From positions 174,845 through 238,844 of the forward strand of contig NZ_JH719392.1 of the NCBI RefSeq assembly GCF_000271845.1: a stretch of 64,000 bases of DNA. The letters are read 5' to 3'. Of this stretch, positions 8,245-18,332 are shown in pieces. This DNA comes from Rhizobium leguminosarum bv. trifolii WSM2297. GTDB lineage: Bacteria > Pseudomonadota > Alphaproteobacteria > Rhizobiales > Rhizobiaceae. Position 1 is the stretch's first letter. Each line of letters opens with the position of its first letter. The notes below the pieces were generated by a model that was not told where the DNA came from, searched no databases, and saw only the letters and a program-made list of their open reading frames with translations. The position numbers were made by a program, and so were the translations under genes.

Positions 8245-8610
8245 ATCCGTGCTCCATACTTGCTGTTATCAGACGCCGGCCGCTCGCCGATGTTCTTATT
8301 ATGTTCACATGAGGAGCGGAGTCAACAATCTATCGTGACGCAATTGTTTTGAGGATTGCTGTGCTAGCAAAAATGCCCCGCCGAAACGAGGCATTTGACC
8401 GAAAGAGGAAAGGACGAGACCGCGCGGGGGGCGGGCGATGTTGAGAGGCTTGCGAGCGCAGGACTCTCTCGCGCGGTCCCTACGAAATAACAACAGAAAA
8501 CCTGTCTGGTTCCTGTACGCTTTCGGACAGAATTACGTGCCCTTCGATATCGTCGGCGATGTCAGGCTAGAAAATCGGCGCCCTATTCTATGATGGCCGG
8601 TGATTGGGCT
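8245..8610. other. intergenic region with inverted repeats
   Basis: No gene found. Besides the terminator at 8368-8396 it contains a perfect 9-bp inverted repeat, GACCGCGCG at 8418-8426 and CGCGCGGTC at 8470-8478, enclosing 43 bases. This could fold in a transcript but has no further support. Confidence 0.4.
8368..8396 (-). terminator. rho-independent terminator (minus strand)
   Basis: Read on the minus strand: AAATGCC, an inner stem-loop CGTTTCGGCGG, GGCATTT followed by TTGC. It is suitably placed to end transcription of the minus-strand gene at 8611-8805. Confidence 0.6.
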
Positions 8611-8805
8611 TCAGGGCCAATAGGAGGCGTCCTCGTCTGCACACTCTTCAGGGCTCAAGCCATCAGCATGGAGCGATAGCCAATAAGCTCGCGCAACGGT
8701 CCGCGCATATTCAGAGGGTTCCTTGCCAAACGGCAAGCCTTTCTCGGCCGAGAGCTCCCAAATCCGTTTTGTGAAAAGGACGGTGAATTTGTCTTCGTCC
8801 AGCAT
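8611..8805 (-). CDS. small hypothetical protein (64 aa)
   Basis: A 64-residue acidic protein starting MLDEDKFTVLFTKRIWELS, with the ending SPEECADEDASYWP. An in-frame ATG 29 codons upstream (8892) would add a Cys/Gly-rich segment (GPRCGCGGS). The shorter form was chosen because the region from MLDEDKF onward has consistent protein-like composition, but its Shine-Dalgarno (GGAGG) is 16 bases away, so the longer form is possible. No domain was recognised. Confidence 0.45.
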   Translation of the reverse strand: MLDEDKFTVLFTKRIWELSAEKGLPFGKEPSEYARTVARAYWLSLHADGLSPEECADEDASYWP

Positions 8806-9164
8806 CTGCAAAAAAACAGAACCTCCGCACCCGCATCGAGGCCCTCTCACATCGGGGGCCGCGCAGAAGGGGTAGGAGAAGGAGTTGACCATTGCCCTCT
8901 GCGCGGCCCGAACCCCGTGGAGGGGGTAGATCGCAAACAGCGCAGGGCAACGCTATCTGACGATCCGAGTAGTTAACTACAATGGGAGGCGGCGGTTCCT
9001 GGACAGTTACGCACCCTTTGCCGCCTTGAGGGTGGCCGGCCTCGGCGGACCGCACGGCCACTGCGAACAGGGGTGCAGCAGTACAAGATACTGAAGCCGC
9101 GCGGTCCGTCGTCGAAACCCATAACTACCTGAATAGGTTCCCGGATCACGAGTCGACCGCGAAC

Positions 9165-9332
9165 AAAAAAGCCCCGCTGGTTTGAAATGACCCCCGAAAG
9201 CTGGACACCCAACTTCGGGGTCAGTTCAGGTTGGCGGGGCTAGTTTGTTCAGACGGAAAGGTGGCTGCGCCATAGCTGCTGGGGAGCGGACCAAAGCGCA
9301 TCCTCGCACCAAACCCGCCACCTAAAAGAGCG
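9165..9332. repeat. palindromic direct repeat, copy 1 (IS3-like ends back to back)
   Basis: About 160 bp nearly identical to 11317-11480. The left half is a nested palindrome: AGCCCCGCT, then TGACCCCCGAAAG(T/C)TGG, a few bases, CCAACTTCGGGG, and GGCGGGGCT. On the minus strand it ends in a T run, so it can also act as a terminator. The inner arms resemble IS3-family terminal repeats placed head to head with nothing between them. Confidence 0.65.
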
Positions 9333-9451
9333 CGTTCGGCTGATCGGCGCACGAGGGGCACGCCGGCGAATTCGGCCAGAAGCTTGTGCGGTCCGCCCAC
9401 ACCCATGCGGCTCGCTCTGCCGGCCGCAAGCAGGATGATCGCGACGGACAT
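9322..9451 (-). pseudogene. N-terminal fragment of a MobA-like nucleotidyltransferase
   Basis: From ATG at 9451 the minus strand encodes MSVAIILLAAGRASRMG, then GPHKLLAEFAGVPLVRRSAERAL. The LLAAGxSxRMG motif followed by KLL is the nucleotide-binding start of MobA/MocA-like NTP transferases (molybdenum cofactor cytidylyl- or guanylyltransferases). After about 43 residues the frame runs into the palindromic repeat at 9165-9332 and loses all similarity. The gene was therefore cut by the repeat or by a rearrangement at its edge. The remaining 150 or so residues expected for the family are absent from this window. Confidence 0.65.
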
Positions 9452-9820
9452 CGGCTCGGGCGACCGCCCCGAATTGCAGGGATCATCAGACATTCTCTCG
9501 TAGTTGATGGTCGCCGGCTTCTTCTTCATATCGGTCGTCGGCACCATCAAAAACCGCCGGGTACTGCCCGATCATATCGATGGTCCTGCGCGTCCAAATC
9601 CGAGGAACATGGTAGTATTGGCGCGAGTTGTGGCCCGGCACTTAAACATGGCTCGGGTGTAATCCGGATCGGCATGCCACCACCGCGCGACTTCTGCGTC
9701 TCATAGCAGCGCGCATGCCCCAATCATAACTTTCGTCGGCTTGTCCACCAACGAGGTGCAACGCGCAGCCACAGTGTCGACTATCGGAGACGCGGGATCC
9801 TTCGCCGTAACATGACTCTT

Positions 9821-9907
9821 AAATCCGAGATAGTCGGTCCATAAATCCGAAACGGACGAGCTTGAAATCCGAATTAGACGGGAATAAATTCCGAATCGGA
9901 CGGGGAG
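9821..9907. repeat. array of four ~22-bp repeats resembling an IS21-type end
   Basis: The core AAATCCGA (or AAATTCCGA) starts at 9821, 9843, 9865 and 9886, with a related GGAC/GGTC element 5-8 bases after each, giving a 21-22 bp period. Multiple short terminal repeats of this sort are known at the ends of IS21-family elements. No istA/istB gene lies alongside, so this would be an orphan end. Confidence 0.5.
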
Positions 9908-9964
9908 GGTGACCATTTGAGCCCCACGTGCCCGCATGATTTAATGACTCGAGGAAAAGCCGGA

Positions 9965-11191
9965 ATGCTCTACCCCAGGGGTGCAACCGATAGGATCCGA
10001 ATCGCCTTGAAGGACACCCCGGTGGTGTTGATCAACGGACCGCGCCAATGTGGAAAAACGACCTTGGCACGAACGCTGCTGCAGTCAGATCGACCGTACT
10101 TTACCTTCGACGACGAGACAACCTTGTTGTCCGCCAGGACAGATCCTGTCGGATTTATTCGCCAGATTGACACCGCAATACTCGACGAAGTTCAGCGGGT
10201 TCCCGAGATCCTGCGAGCGATCAAACTGGCAGTCGACGATGATCGCCGACCGGGTCGATTTCTATTAACTGGCTCGGCGAATATCCTTGCTTTGCCCACG
10301 GTATCGGACAGCCTTGCAGGCAGAATGGAAGTCGTTACCTTGCTTCCACTTGCCCAGGCGGAAATCCGAAACGGCACAACAAATTTTCTAGATACTGCAT
10401 TCGCAGGTCAGGCAACCACCCCATCACAGCCGTTGACCGGAGATGCATTGATCGAGCTCTGCTTGTTTGGCGGCTATCCTGAAATGCTTTCCCGCTCAGA
10501 CCCGAAGCGCCGTTCCGCCTGGGCCCGAGACTATATCCGCGCTATTGTCGAACGGGATGTGCGCGACATTGCTGATGTCGAGCGCCTGGATCAGATGCCG
10601 CAACTGATGCGTGGGCTTGCCCATCATTCCGGACAATTGCTCAACTTCACACAACTGGCTGGCCAAGTTGGTCTCGATGACAAAACCGCTCGCCGCTATA
10701 TAGGCCTGTTTGAGCAGTTGTTTCTCGTCCGGCGTATAGAGCCTTGGTTCCGCAATCCTCTTAATCGCCTTGTGAAGACCCCGAAGCTCTTGTTTCTCGA
10801 TAGCGGGCTTTTGGCGGCTTTGATTGGGATCACGGCAGATCGGGTCAGAGGAGAGCGCTCGCTCTTCGGGCCGATACTTGAGACCTTCGCCGTGAACGAA
10901 ATCTTCAGGCTCTCGACTTGGAGCGCCGTTCAAACAAATATTCATCACTACCGCGACAAGGATCAGGACGAAGTCGATGTCATTCTCGAAGACGAGATGG
11001 GCAGCATTGCGGGATTTGAAATCAAGGCGTCGGCAACCGTGACACCGGCCGACTTCAAGGGGCTGAGAAAAGTCGCAGCCGCAACCGGAGTCGCCTTCAG
11101 AGCGGGCTGGGTGCTCTATGACGGCGACAAGGTTCTGCCGTTCGGGGACAGACTTGCTGCTGTGCCCCTCTCTTGTCTCTGGAGCGCATAA
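9965..11191 (+). CDS. ATP-binding protein, AAA domain with DUF4143
   Basis: A 408-residue protein of the AAA_14/DUF4143 type. The Walker A is GPRQCGKTT (about residues 25-33), the Walker B-like strand is TAILDEVQRVPE (about 71-82), and a sensor-like LTGSAN follows at about 103. The C-terminal third (RRYIGLFEQLFLVRRIEPW, FLDSGLLAALIG, then DEVDVILE and FEIKAS) is the DUF4143 part, which carries a PD-(D/E)XK-like D...ExK arrangement. The family is widespread and poorly understood. The start at 9965 has GAGGAAAAGCCGGA upstream; in-frame ATGs at 9917 and 9944 are alternatives. The gene sits alone between two copies of a palindromic repeat. Confidence 0.85.
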   Translation: MLYPRGATDRIRIALKDTPVVLINGPRQCGKTTLARTLLQSDRPYFTFDDETTLLSARTDPVGFIRQIDTAILDEVQRVPEILRAIKLAVDDDRRPGRFLLTGSANILALPTVSDSLAGRMEVVTLLPLAQAEIRNGTTNFLDTAFAGQATTPSQPLTGDALIELCLFGGYPEMLSRSDPKRRSAWARDYIRAIVERDVRDIADVERLDQMPQLMRGLAHHSGQLLNFTQLAGQVGLDDKTARRYIGLFEQLFLVRRIEPWFRNPLNRLVKTPKLLFLDSGLLAALIGITADRVRGERSLFGPILETFAVNEIFRLSTWSAVQTNIHHYRDKDQDEVDVILEDEMGSIAGFEIKASATVTPADFKGLRKVAAATGVAFRAGWVLYDGDKVLPFGDRLAAVPLSCLWSA

Positions 11192-11813
11192 TCACCCACC
11201 CGGCGATTTGCAGCCCACCCGTCCCAGCGAGATCATTTAACGAATAGCGCGCCACGCGAGCTACCCCGTAGAACCAGCCAGGCTTTCCATCACTCTTCGA
11301 GAACAGAATCGAAGATAAAAAAAAGCCCCGCTTGTTTGAACTGACCCCCGAAAGTTGGACACCCAACTTCGGGGGTCAGTTCAGGTTAGCGGGGCTAGTT
11401 TGTTCAGACGGAAAGGTGGCTGCGCCATAGCTGCTGGGGAGCGGACCAAAGCGCATCCTCGCGCCAAACGCGCCGCTGCGACAACAGTTCCACACAGTGA
11501 AATGTGTTTTGGGCAAATTTCTTTTTCGAGCGCCGCTGCTGAAGCGTCGCAATGACAATAACTGAAAGTTTTGCGAGATGCGGCCGAGTTGATCGATTCG
11601 GCCCTGTGGTCGAAGTCGCTCAGAATTTATATCTAAATTTATCTAATCCATTGGACGATGTCGCGATGGGTTCAAATCCTTTCAGGAGCTTCGATGCGCA
11701 GTTGCGGGTCGGCCGTTCGATTCTCATCAAGGCATGACAGTCACATTGCCTAAATTACAGATTTGGGCTCAAGGTCATCGTTCATTGGATCGGCTCGGAG
11801 ATCATCGCGGCTT
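11192..11813. other. intergenic region holding repeat copy 2
   Basis: Apart from the palindromic repeat (11317-11480) no gene is supported. A GGTTCAAATCC string near 11669 recalls a tRNA T-loop, but no tRNA fold surrounds it. Confidence 0.5.
11317..11480. repeat. palindromic direct repeat, copy 2
   Basis: Second copy of the 9165-9332 element, in the same orientation. Here the palindrome is nearly perfect: GAACTGACCCCCGAA(A)GTTGG, ACA, then CCAACTTCGGGGGTCAGTTC, nested inside AGCCCCGCT and AGCGGGGCT. A run of eight A precedes it, which becomes a T tract on the minus strand. The 80-bp right shoulder is also shared with copy 1. Confidence 0.7.
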
Positions 11814-13109
11814 TTATTTCTGTTGTGGCATCCGACTCTTGTGGGCAGGGATGACGCGTCGCTCGAGCCACAGATACGCGGCGGCCGTCCAGGAGAATCC
11901 GAGGCCGCCGCAGCCTTCGCCGGTGACGGGGTCGAAATATTCGGCAAAACCTTCCGCTTCGATCGCCGCAATCGTCGATCTCCGCAGCTCTTCGGCGCTA
12001 TCCGCGTGGCCATTGCGCTTCAGTCCATCGATCAGCAGCCAGTTGATGATCGCCCAGGCGGGTCCGCGCCAGTAGCGCTTCGGCTCCCAGCTCGCAATAC
12101 CCGGCTTGGTGGTCGGAAAGGCGACCTTGAGGCTTTTGGACCAAGTCTTCATCTCATCGACCAATGCATCCGCGACCGGTTTTTCGAGGTCGACCGAGAG
12201 GAGCGGGATGAAGCCGGCTTGTGTTGCTGCCTCGATATCCTGGCCAGAAATGAGATCGCGCGAGACGAAGCGTGACAGGGCAGGGCGCCACTGGGCGAGA
12301 ATCCCCTTCCGGGTCAACGCATTCAACGCTGCGATCTCGGCCGCGTCGTCTACCCGGCCAAACGCGCGGGCAAGGGCTTCCAAGTCTTCGCCGGCCTTGA
12401 GGAGGATCGCGGTCGTCTGGATCTCGGCGACCTTGAATGGCGCCTTTTCCCATTGCTTCGCCGGATCCCAGCCGCAGGCGGCATAGGTATCGACGAGATG
12501 GATGAAGCGGCGGTAATCCTCGTCGCGCGGGCGCATGTCGGCATCCACATGGCCGGTATCCTTGCGCTCGACAGGCGTATCGGTGGTGGTCGGTACGCGG
12601 GCGAGCGCGATGTCCCAGGCGGGAGAATTGTCGCTGCCGCTTTCCCAGGGATGCAACAGCGCGATGAGACCGGTGCCATCCGGATCGCGGGCGGAATACC
12701 ACCAGCGATGCCATTTCAGCGCCGCCTGGTAGAGGGGCAGGGTGCGCGCCTCGGCATTCCTGCCTGCGGCTTCATGCAGCCTGCGCAGTGCGATCGCAAA
12801 GACTGGAGGCTGGGTTATGCCGGAGGTCGGGATCCGATGCTTCGTGCGCCAGACATACGGCCCCGGGAAATAGGTATCGCTTGGCGCGTGGAAGACGATA
12901 TGCGGAATCATCCCGTCCGCCCACTGGCCCTCGACCAGCCGCTCGAGCTCGCGATAGGCGCGGTCTATATCGTAGAGCGCAAAGCCCATGGCGACGAAGG
13001 CCGAATCCCAGTTCCACTGGAAGGGGTAGAGGCGGTCGGTCGGCACGGTATAGCCGCCGCGATCGTTCGCGGCGAGGATGCGCTTCGCCTGGTCGATATG
13101 CACGTTCAT
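11814..13109 (-). CDS. GH63/MGH1-type glycoside hydrolase
   Basis: A 431-residue (alpha/alpha)6-barrel glycosidase. Recognisable segments are PFQWNWDSAFVAMG near residues 29-42, WADGMIPH near 62, the acid region HPWESGSDNSPAWD near 153-166, and WRGPAWAIINWLLIDG near 346-361. This pattern matches the MGH1-type domain of GH63, which includes mannosyl- and glucosylglycerate hydrolases and related alpha-glycosidases. There is no signal peptide, so it acts in the cytoplasm on an imported glycoside. It is the last gene of a LacI-controlled ABC operon, 19 bp after the ATPase gene, which suggests it cleaves the transported compound. Glucosyl/mannosylglycerate or a similar alpha-glycoside is an inference. 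Confidence 0.82.
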   Translation of the reverse strand: MNVHIDQAKRILAANDRGGYTVPTDRLYPFQWNWDSAFVAMGFALYDIDRAYRELERLVEGQWADGMIPHIVFHAPSDTYFPGPYVWRTKHRIPTSGITQPPVFAIALRRLHEAAGRNAEARTLPLYQAALKWHRWWYSARDPDGTGLIALLHPWESGSDNSPAWDIALARVPTTTDTPVERKDTGHVDADMRPRDEDYRRFIHLVDTYAACGWDPAKQWEKAPFKVAEIQTTAILLKAGEDLEALARAFGRVDDAAEIAALNALTRKGILAQWRPALSRFVSRDLISGQDIEAATQAGFIPLLSVDLEKPVADALVDEMKTWSKSLKVAFPTTKPGIASWEPKRYWRGPAWAIINWLLIDGLKRNGHADSAEELRRSTIAAIEAEGFAEYFDPVTGEGCGGLGFSWTAAAYLWLERRVIPAHKSRMPQQK

Positions 13110-13128
13110 TTCGGATACTCCGGTGTTC

Positions 13129-14187
<1,059 letters not shown>

Positions 14188-14200
14188 ATCTCTGGTCCCG

Positions 14201-15058
14201 TTATTTGGAGGAAATGCCCCAGATCGCGAAGAGGTAACGTCTGACCGCGAAGATGAAGACAACCGAGGGAAGGATGAGCATCAGACCCCCGGCAAAGCGA
14301 TAGTGCATCGGGCTTTCCGACAGCACCGTCAGCAGGTAGGCGGTCAGCGTGCGGTTGCGCACTGTCAGCACCGAGGCGGCAAAGACCTCGTTCCACGAGA
14401 TGACAAAGGCAAAGACCGCGGTTGCGACAATGCCGGGAAGCGCCAAGGGCGCCACCACCTTGAAGAAGGCCTGGATGCGGGTGCAGCCGAATACCCAGGC
14501 GGCTTCCTCCAACTCCTTCGGCACGCCGAGGAAAATGCCCTGCGTGACGAGTGCGGCAAACGGCAGCGCCAGGACCGTATGGATGAGGCCGACGCCGAGG
14601 ATCGTATCGTAGAGGCCGAGCCGGATGAAGGAGACTGTCAGCGGCAATGCCAGGATCGCCAGCGGAAAGGCGCGGGTCAGCAGCACCAGGAGCCGGTAGC
14701 TGTCCTTGCCGCGAAACTCGTAGCGGGCGAGCGCATAACCGGCAGGCGCGCCGAGCAGGATGGACAAGGCGACCGTGATACCTGCAGCACCGAGCGAATT
14801 GAGGAAGGACTGGACGACGCCTTCGGTCTTCAAAAAGAGAAGGAAGGGCTCGAGCGAAATGCCCGTGGGAAGGCCGGTCTTCGGCCAGATATAGACACCC
14901 TGGCGACCGCCGAGCGCGCCGAGCGCGACCAGATAGATCGGCACCAGAACCCAGGCGCAGAGCGCGACGATGCCGCTCCAGAGAAGCCAGCGGCGCGAGG
15001 AGACGAAGCCGGCAGCGCTGGGGATGTCCGTGGTCGTGCTGATGGTATCCGTGGTCAT
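14201..15058 (-). CDS. sugar ABC transporter permease (MalG-like)
   Basis: A 285-residue inner-membrane permease with about six helices. The conserved EAA loop is present: ELEEAAWVFGCTRIQAFFKV (about residues 190-209), the coupling helix for the ATPase. The start ATG at 15058 overlaps the stop of the upstream permease by 4 bases (ATGA), showing translational coupling. Its N-terminal 20 residues are Thr/Ser-rich and cytoplasmic. It is the second permease of the CUT1 transporter. Confidence 0.9.
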   Translation of the reverse strand: MTTDTISTTTDIPSAAGFVSSRRWLLWSGIVALCAWVLVPIYLVALGALGGRQGVYIWPKTGLPTGISLEPFLLFLKTEGVVQSFLNSLGAAGITVALSILLGAPAGYALARYEFRGKDSYRLLVLLTRAFPLAILALPLTVSFIRLGLYDTILGVGLIHTVLALPFAALVTQGIFLGVPKELEEAAWVFGCTRIQAFFKVVAPLALPGIVATAVFAFVISWNEVFAASVLTVRNRTLTAYLLTVLSESPMHYRFAGGLMLILPSVVFIFAVRRYLFAIWGISSK

Positions 15059-15906
15059 GGCAGGCGCTCCGGATCGACCTTCAAGGCTTTCAGATAGATG
15101 AGGGTGGCGGCAAGCGAAATGATCATGATCAGCACCGCATAGGCGGCAGCGACGCTGTAGTTCTGGTTCTGGTTCTGCCAATTGTAGGCCTCGCCGACGA
15201 GAACCGGGAAATTGCGTCCCCCGAGCGCATAGACCACCGCGAAGACCTCGAAGGCGAGCACGGTGCGCAGGATCAGCGCCGATTGCAGCGCCGGGCGGAT
15301 CAGCGGCAGGGTGATGCGCCAGAAGCGTGTCCACGGACCTGCACCGAAGATTTCGGCAGCTTCTTTGAATTCCTTCGGAACCTGGTTGAGACCGGCGACG
15401 ATGATGACCATGACGATAGCCGTGCCGCGCCAGATTTCGGCAACCGCAATCGCGATGAAGAGCGCGACCGGCGTCTGGTAGGAAAGCCAGCTTGCCTGCC
15501 TTCCGATGATACCGAGGCCGAAGAGCAGCGAATTCAGATAGCCGGTATTCTGCAGGATCGACAGCCAGACGAGACCGGCGGCGAGATCGGAGATGCCGAG
15601 CGGGATTGTCCAGATCCACAGGATCGTCTCGCGCCCGCGGCCGACCTTGGCGACCATTGTACCCATGGCAAGCGCAAGGGCGATCTGCACCGGCACGACC
15701 GCAATCGTCAGCAGGAAGGTGTTCTTCACCGAGCGCGTGAAATTGATGTCGGTTACCATGCGCTCGGCATTCGCTAGCGACGGCGCGCCATTGTCCGAAA
15801 CCGCCAGCCAGATCGTCTGCGCCAGCGGCACGACAAACAGCAACGCCAGAAAGGCGACGGATGGCAGGATCAGCAGATAGGGAATCCAGGGTCGGCTATT
15901 GGTCAT
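15055..15906 (-). CDS. sugar ABC transporter permease (MalF-like)
   Basis: A 283-residue inner-membrane permease with six predicted helices, starting MTNSRPWIPYLLILPSVAFL. The EAA loop reads EFKEAAEIFGAGPWTRFWRI near residues 178-197. It overlaps the next permease by ATGA and begins 72 bp after the binding-protein gene. It pairs with that second permease to form the transmembrane channel of a CUT1-type importer. The substrate is undetermined. Confidence 0.9.
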   Translation of the reverse strand: MTNSRPWIPYLLILPSVAFLALLFVVPLAQTIWLAVSDNGAPSLANAERMVTDINFTRSVKNTFLLTIAVVPVQIALALAMGTMVAKVGRGRETILWIWTIPLGISDLAAGLVWLSILQNTGYLNSLLFGLGIIGRQASWLSYQTPVALFIAIAVAEIWRGTAIVMVIIVAGLNQVPKEFKEAAEIFGAGPWTRFWRITLPLIRPALQSALILRTVLAFEVFAVVYALGGRNFPVLVGEAYNWQNQNQNYSVAAAYAVLIMIISLAATLIYLKALKVDPERLP

Positions 15907-15978
15907 CGGCTTCCGCCTCGACGAGCAGAGGGTTGAAAGAGCGCCCGGGCATTTCGCCCGGACGCGTCCCGGGCGGAT

Positions 15979-17253
15979 TTATTCGACCGGGCAGGGGCCG
16001 TCGCTCTTGGCATCAGGCGCCCAGCAGGCAGCTTTCGTGTCGGTCATCAGCTTGGCCATCGTGGCGCCCTGGGTCTTCAGCACGTCTGCAACAGGTTCGT
16101 TCTGCAGCACGATGCGCTGGAAGCTGTCCATGTAGACCTTGTTAAACTCACCGCCCTTGTCGCCGAGGCCGACCGGAAGCAGCGAGATGACAGCGTCCTT
16201 GGACGCCTGGGTGGCGGTGACAGCACCCGCGAGAAGGGCGACGCCGGCGTCGAGATCCGGCGGCAGCTTGACGTTCAGGGTCGGGAAGAAGCCGACCTTG
16301 GAGGCGGTCAGGAGCTGCGTGTCCGGCATGGAAAGGTGCTCGATGATCTTTTCTGCGCCGGCCTTGTCGGGCGCGCCCTTCGGAATGGCGAGACCAGCAA
16401 CGACTGGCATGTAGCCACGACCCTTGGGGCCGGCAGGAGCGGGGAAGACCACATAATCATCCGGTGCGGCTGATATGGCATTCTTCAGCCGGGCGATGTG
16501 GTCCCAGGCCACCATGACTTCGCCGGCAGCGAGCGGCTCCTGCATGAAATCGTAGCTGGTGGAGTTCGGTGTCACATTGGCCCACAGCGTCTTCAACTTC
16601 TCCCAGCCGGCGGCCGCATCGGCACTCTGGAAGGTGCGCACGACACCGCCCGTGAAGGAGGGATAGAAATAGCCCTGGAAATAACGCGCCATCAGCCCCT
16701 TCGGGCCGGCCGGGAAACCGATCTGCGGCTGACCCGTCGCCTCCTGCATATTCTTGCCCCACTCGATCAACTGATCGTAGTTCAGCGCGTTCACGTCGGC
16801 GCCAGCCGGCAGGTATTGCAGCGCGTCCTTCTTGGCAGCCATCACATAGGTCGCCTGCATCCAGGGAATGTACTGCTGGGTCGGCTTGCCGAGCTTGCCA
16901 AGGTCGAGCAACGACTGCGGCATGCCGCTTGCTGCCAGCTTCTTGGCGAGATCGTCGAGCGGCTCGAGCGTGTCCTTGTCGGCAAGCGGCGAGAGCTCCC
17001 CATGCAGCGCACCGACGAGGCTGACGGTGCGCTTACCGGCTTGACGTTCGGCCTCCATGCGGACAGCAAACTGCGGCGGCTCCTCGACCACGTAATCAAC
17101 CGAGCCGACATCCTTTAACAGCTCCTCGCGGACAACGGTCGCCTCTTCGATCGGACGAAGCTGGGTAGACACGAAAACCGTCTGGGCAAGCACAGGCGAG
17201 GCGAAGGCCAGCACGGTGGAAGCCAGAATTCCAAATGACATGATATGTTTCAT
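15979..17253 (-). CDS. extracellular sugar-binding protein of the ABC operon
   Basis: A 424-residue periplasmic solute-binding protein with a Sec signal peptide (MKHIMSFGILASTVLAFASP, cleavage after VLAQ or nearby). The start at 17253 follows GGAGGAGAAG. The body has the look of CUT1 sugar-binding proteins: YFQGYFYPSFTGG, VVAGLAIPKGAPDKAGAEK (the hinge region), and a C-terminal Cys pair (CWAPDAKSDGPC) that may form a disulfide. It is the first structural gene after the LacI-type regulator (38-bp gap) and delivers ligand to the two permeases. Specificity cannot be read from sequence. Confidence 0.88.
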   Translation of the reverse strand: MKHIMSFGILASTVLAFASPVLAQTVFVSTQLRPIEEATVVREELLKDVGSVDYVVEEPPQFAVRMEAERQAGKRTVSLVGALHGELSPLADKDTLEPLDDLAKKLAASGMPQSLLDLGKLGKPTQQYIPWMQATYVMAAKKDALQYLPAGADVNALNYDQLIEWGKNMQEATGQPQIGFPAGPKGLMARYFQGYFYPSFTGGVVRTFQSADAAAGWEKLKTLWANVTPNSTSYDFMQEPLAAGEVMVAWDHIARLKNAISAAPDDYVVFPAPAGPKGRGYMPVVAGLAIPKGAPDKAGAEKIIEHLSMPDTQLLTASKVGFFPTLNVKLPPDLDAGVALLAGAVTATQASKDAVISLLPVGLGDKGGEFNKVYMDSFQRIVLQNEPVADVLKTQGATMAKLMTDTKAACWAPDAKSDGPCPVE

Positions 17254-17290
17254 CTTCTCCTCCTTCATTGTTCTTTGTTTGCACTTCTGT

Positions 17291-18304
17291 CTATGCCGCC
17301 TTTGCGGGACGGCGATGGCTGTCGCGATCGACGAACTCGATCGCGTGAAGCTCCTGGAGTTCTGCGGCAGGCTCCCCGGCGATGGCGCGCAGCAGCAGCG
17401 AGGCGAAGCTCGCGCCGAGGTTTTCACCGGTCATGCGCATGGTCGAGAGCGGCGGGCTGGTGAAGGCGCCCATTGGCAGGTCATCATGGCCGACAATGCT
17501 GATCTGGTTGCCGCCATCGACCTCGCGTAGCGCCCTCAGCGCCCCGATCGCCATTTCGTCCGTGGTACAGACGAGTGCGGTTGGACGCGATGGTTGGCGA
17601 AGAAGTTCAAGCGCCGCGAGATAACCGCCCTGTTCCAACGGCGCGCCTTCGGCACAGAGGTCGGTCGCTAGGCCGCATTCCTCCATCGCCGCCCGCCAGC
17701 CACGGCAGCGGTCATGTGCGAAGTAATATTCCTGCGGCCCGGCGATATGGCCGATACGGCGGTGGCCGGCGGCATGGAAGCGCAGCGTCGCGGCCCGGAA
17801 GCCGGCAAAGCCGTCGCCGTCGATATAAGGATGGGGCAGCAGGCTTTCCGTGCGGCCGTTCGTGACGAAGGGAATGCCGCGCGACTGCAGAAACTCGACG
17901 CGCTCGTCCTTCCGCTTGGTGCGGACGAGAAGCATGGCGTCGACGCGGCGGCCATCGACGAAGCGGCGGCAGATGTCGAGTTCGCTCTCGCCGCGCGGCA
18001 CCGGCGCAATCACCAAGTTGAGGCCGGCAGCAGCAAGGTGTTCGGCACATCCGGACAACATATCGAGGAAATGCGGGGGGCCGATATGGCCAGGATCGCT
18101 CGGCAGCGTGACCGCAACGAGCTCGGCGCGCTGCCTGCGGAGGCGGCGAGCCGACGCATTCGGCCGGTAGCCGACCTTGTCGGCAGCCTCACGAACCCGT
18201 TCGCGCGTGGCGGCGGATACATCGGCATAACCGTCGAGCGCACGCGACACCGTGGTGATCGACAGTCCCAGCGATTGCGCGAGCTGTTTGAGATTGGCCA
18301 ACAT
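17291..18304 (-). CDS. LacI-family transcriptional regulator
   Basis: A 337-residue repressor. The N-terminal helix-turn-helix reads NLKQLAQSLGLSITTVSRAL, followed by the hinge helix NASARRLRRQ. A periplasmic-binding-protein-like ligand domain follows from about residue 62 (LVAVTLPSDPGHIG), with the typical VCTTDEMAIGALRAL and IVGHDD segments. It is the first gene of the ABC/GH63 operon. Two palindromes CCAAAACGTTTTGG sit 29 and 51 bases upstream of its start, so it very probably represses its own operon and is released by the imported sugar or a product of the hydrolase. Confidence 0.92.
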   Translation of the reverse strand: MLANLKQLAQSLGLSITTVSRALDGYADVSAATRERVREAADKVGYRPNASARRLRRQRAELVAVTLPSDPGHIGPPHFLDMLSGCAEHLAAAGLNLVIAPVPRGESELDICRRFVDGRRVDAMLLVRTKRKDERVEFLQSRGIPFVTNGRTESLLPHPYIDGDGFAGFRAATLRFHAAGHRRIGHIAGPQEYYFAHDRCRGWRAAMEECGLATDLCAEGAPLEQGGYLAALELLRQPSRPTALVCTTDEMAIGALRALREVDGGNQISIVGHDDLPMGAFTSPPLSTMRMTGENLGASFASLLLRAIAGEPAAELQELHAIEFVDRDSHRRPAKAA

Positions 18305-18332
18305 CTTCCTCCCGAAGTGAGGAAAAGATTCT

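Noticed and set aside
11668..11682. GGGTTCAAATCCT string like a tRNA T-loop
   Set aside because: The flanking bases do not form a T-stem beyond two or three pairs and no acceptor, D or anticodon arms are found, so it is not a tRNA or clear attachment site.
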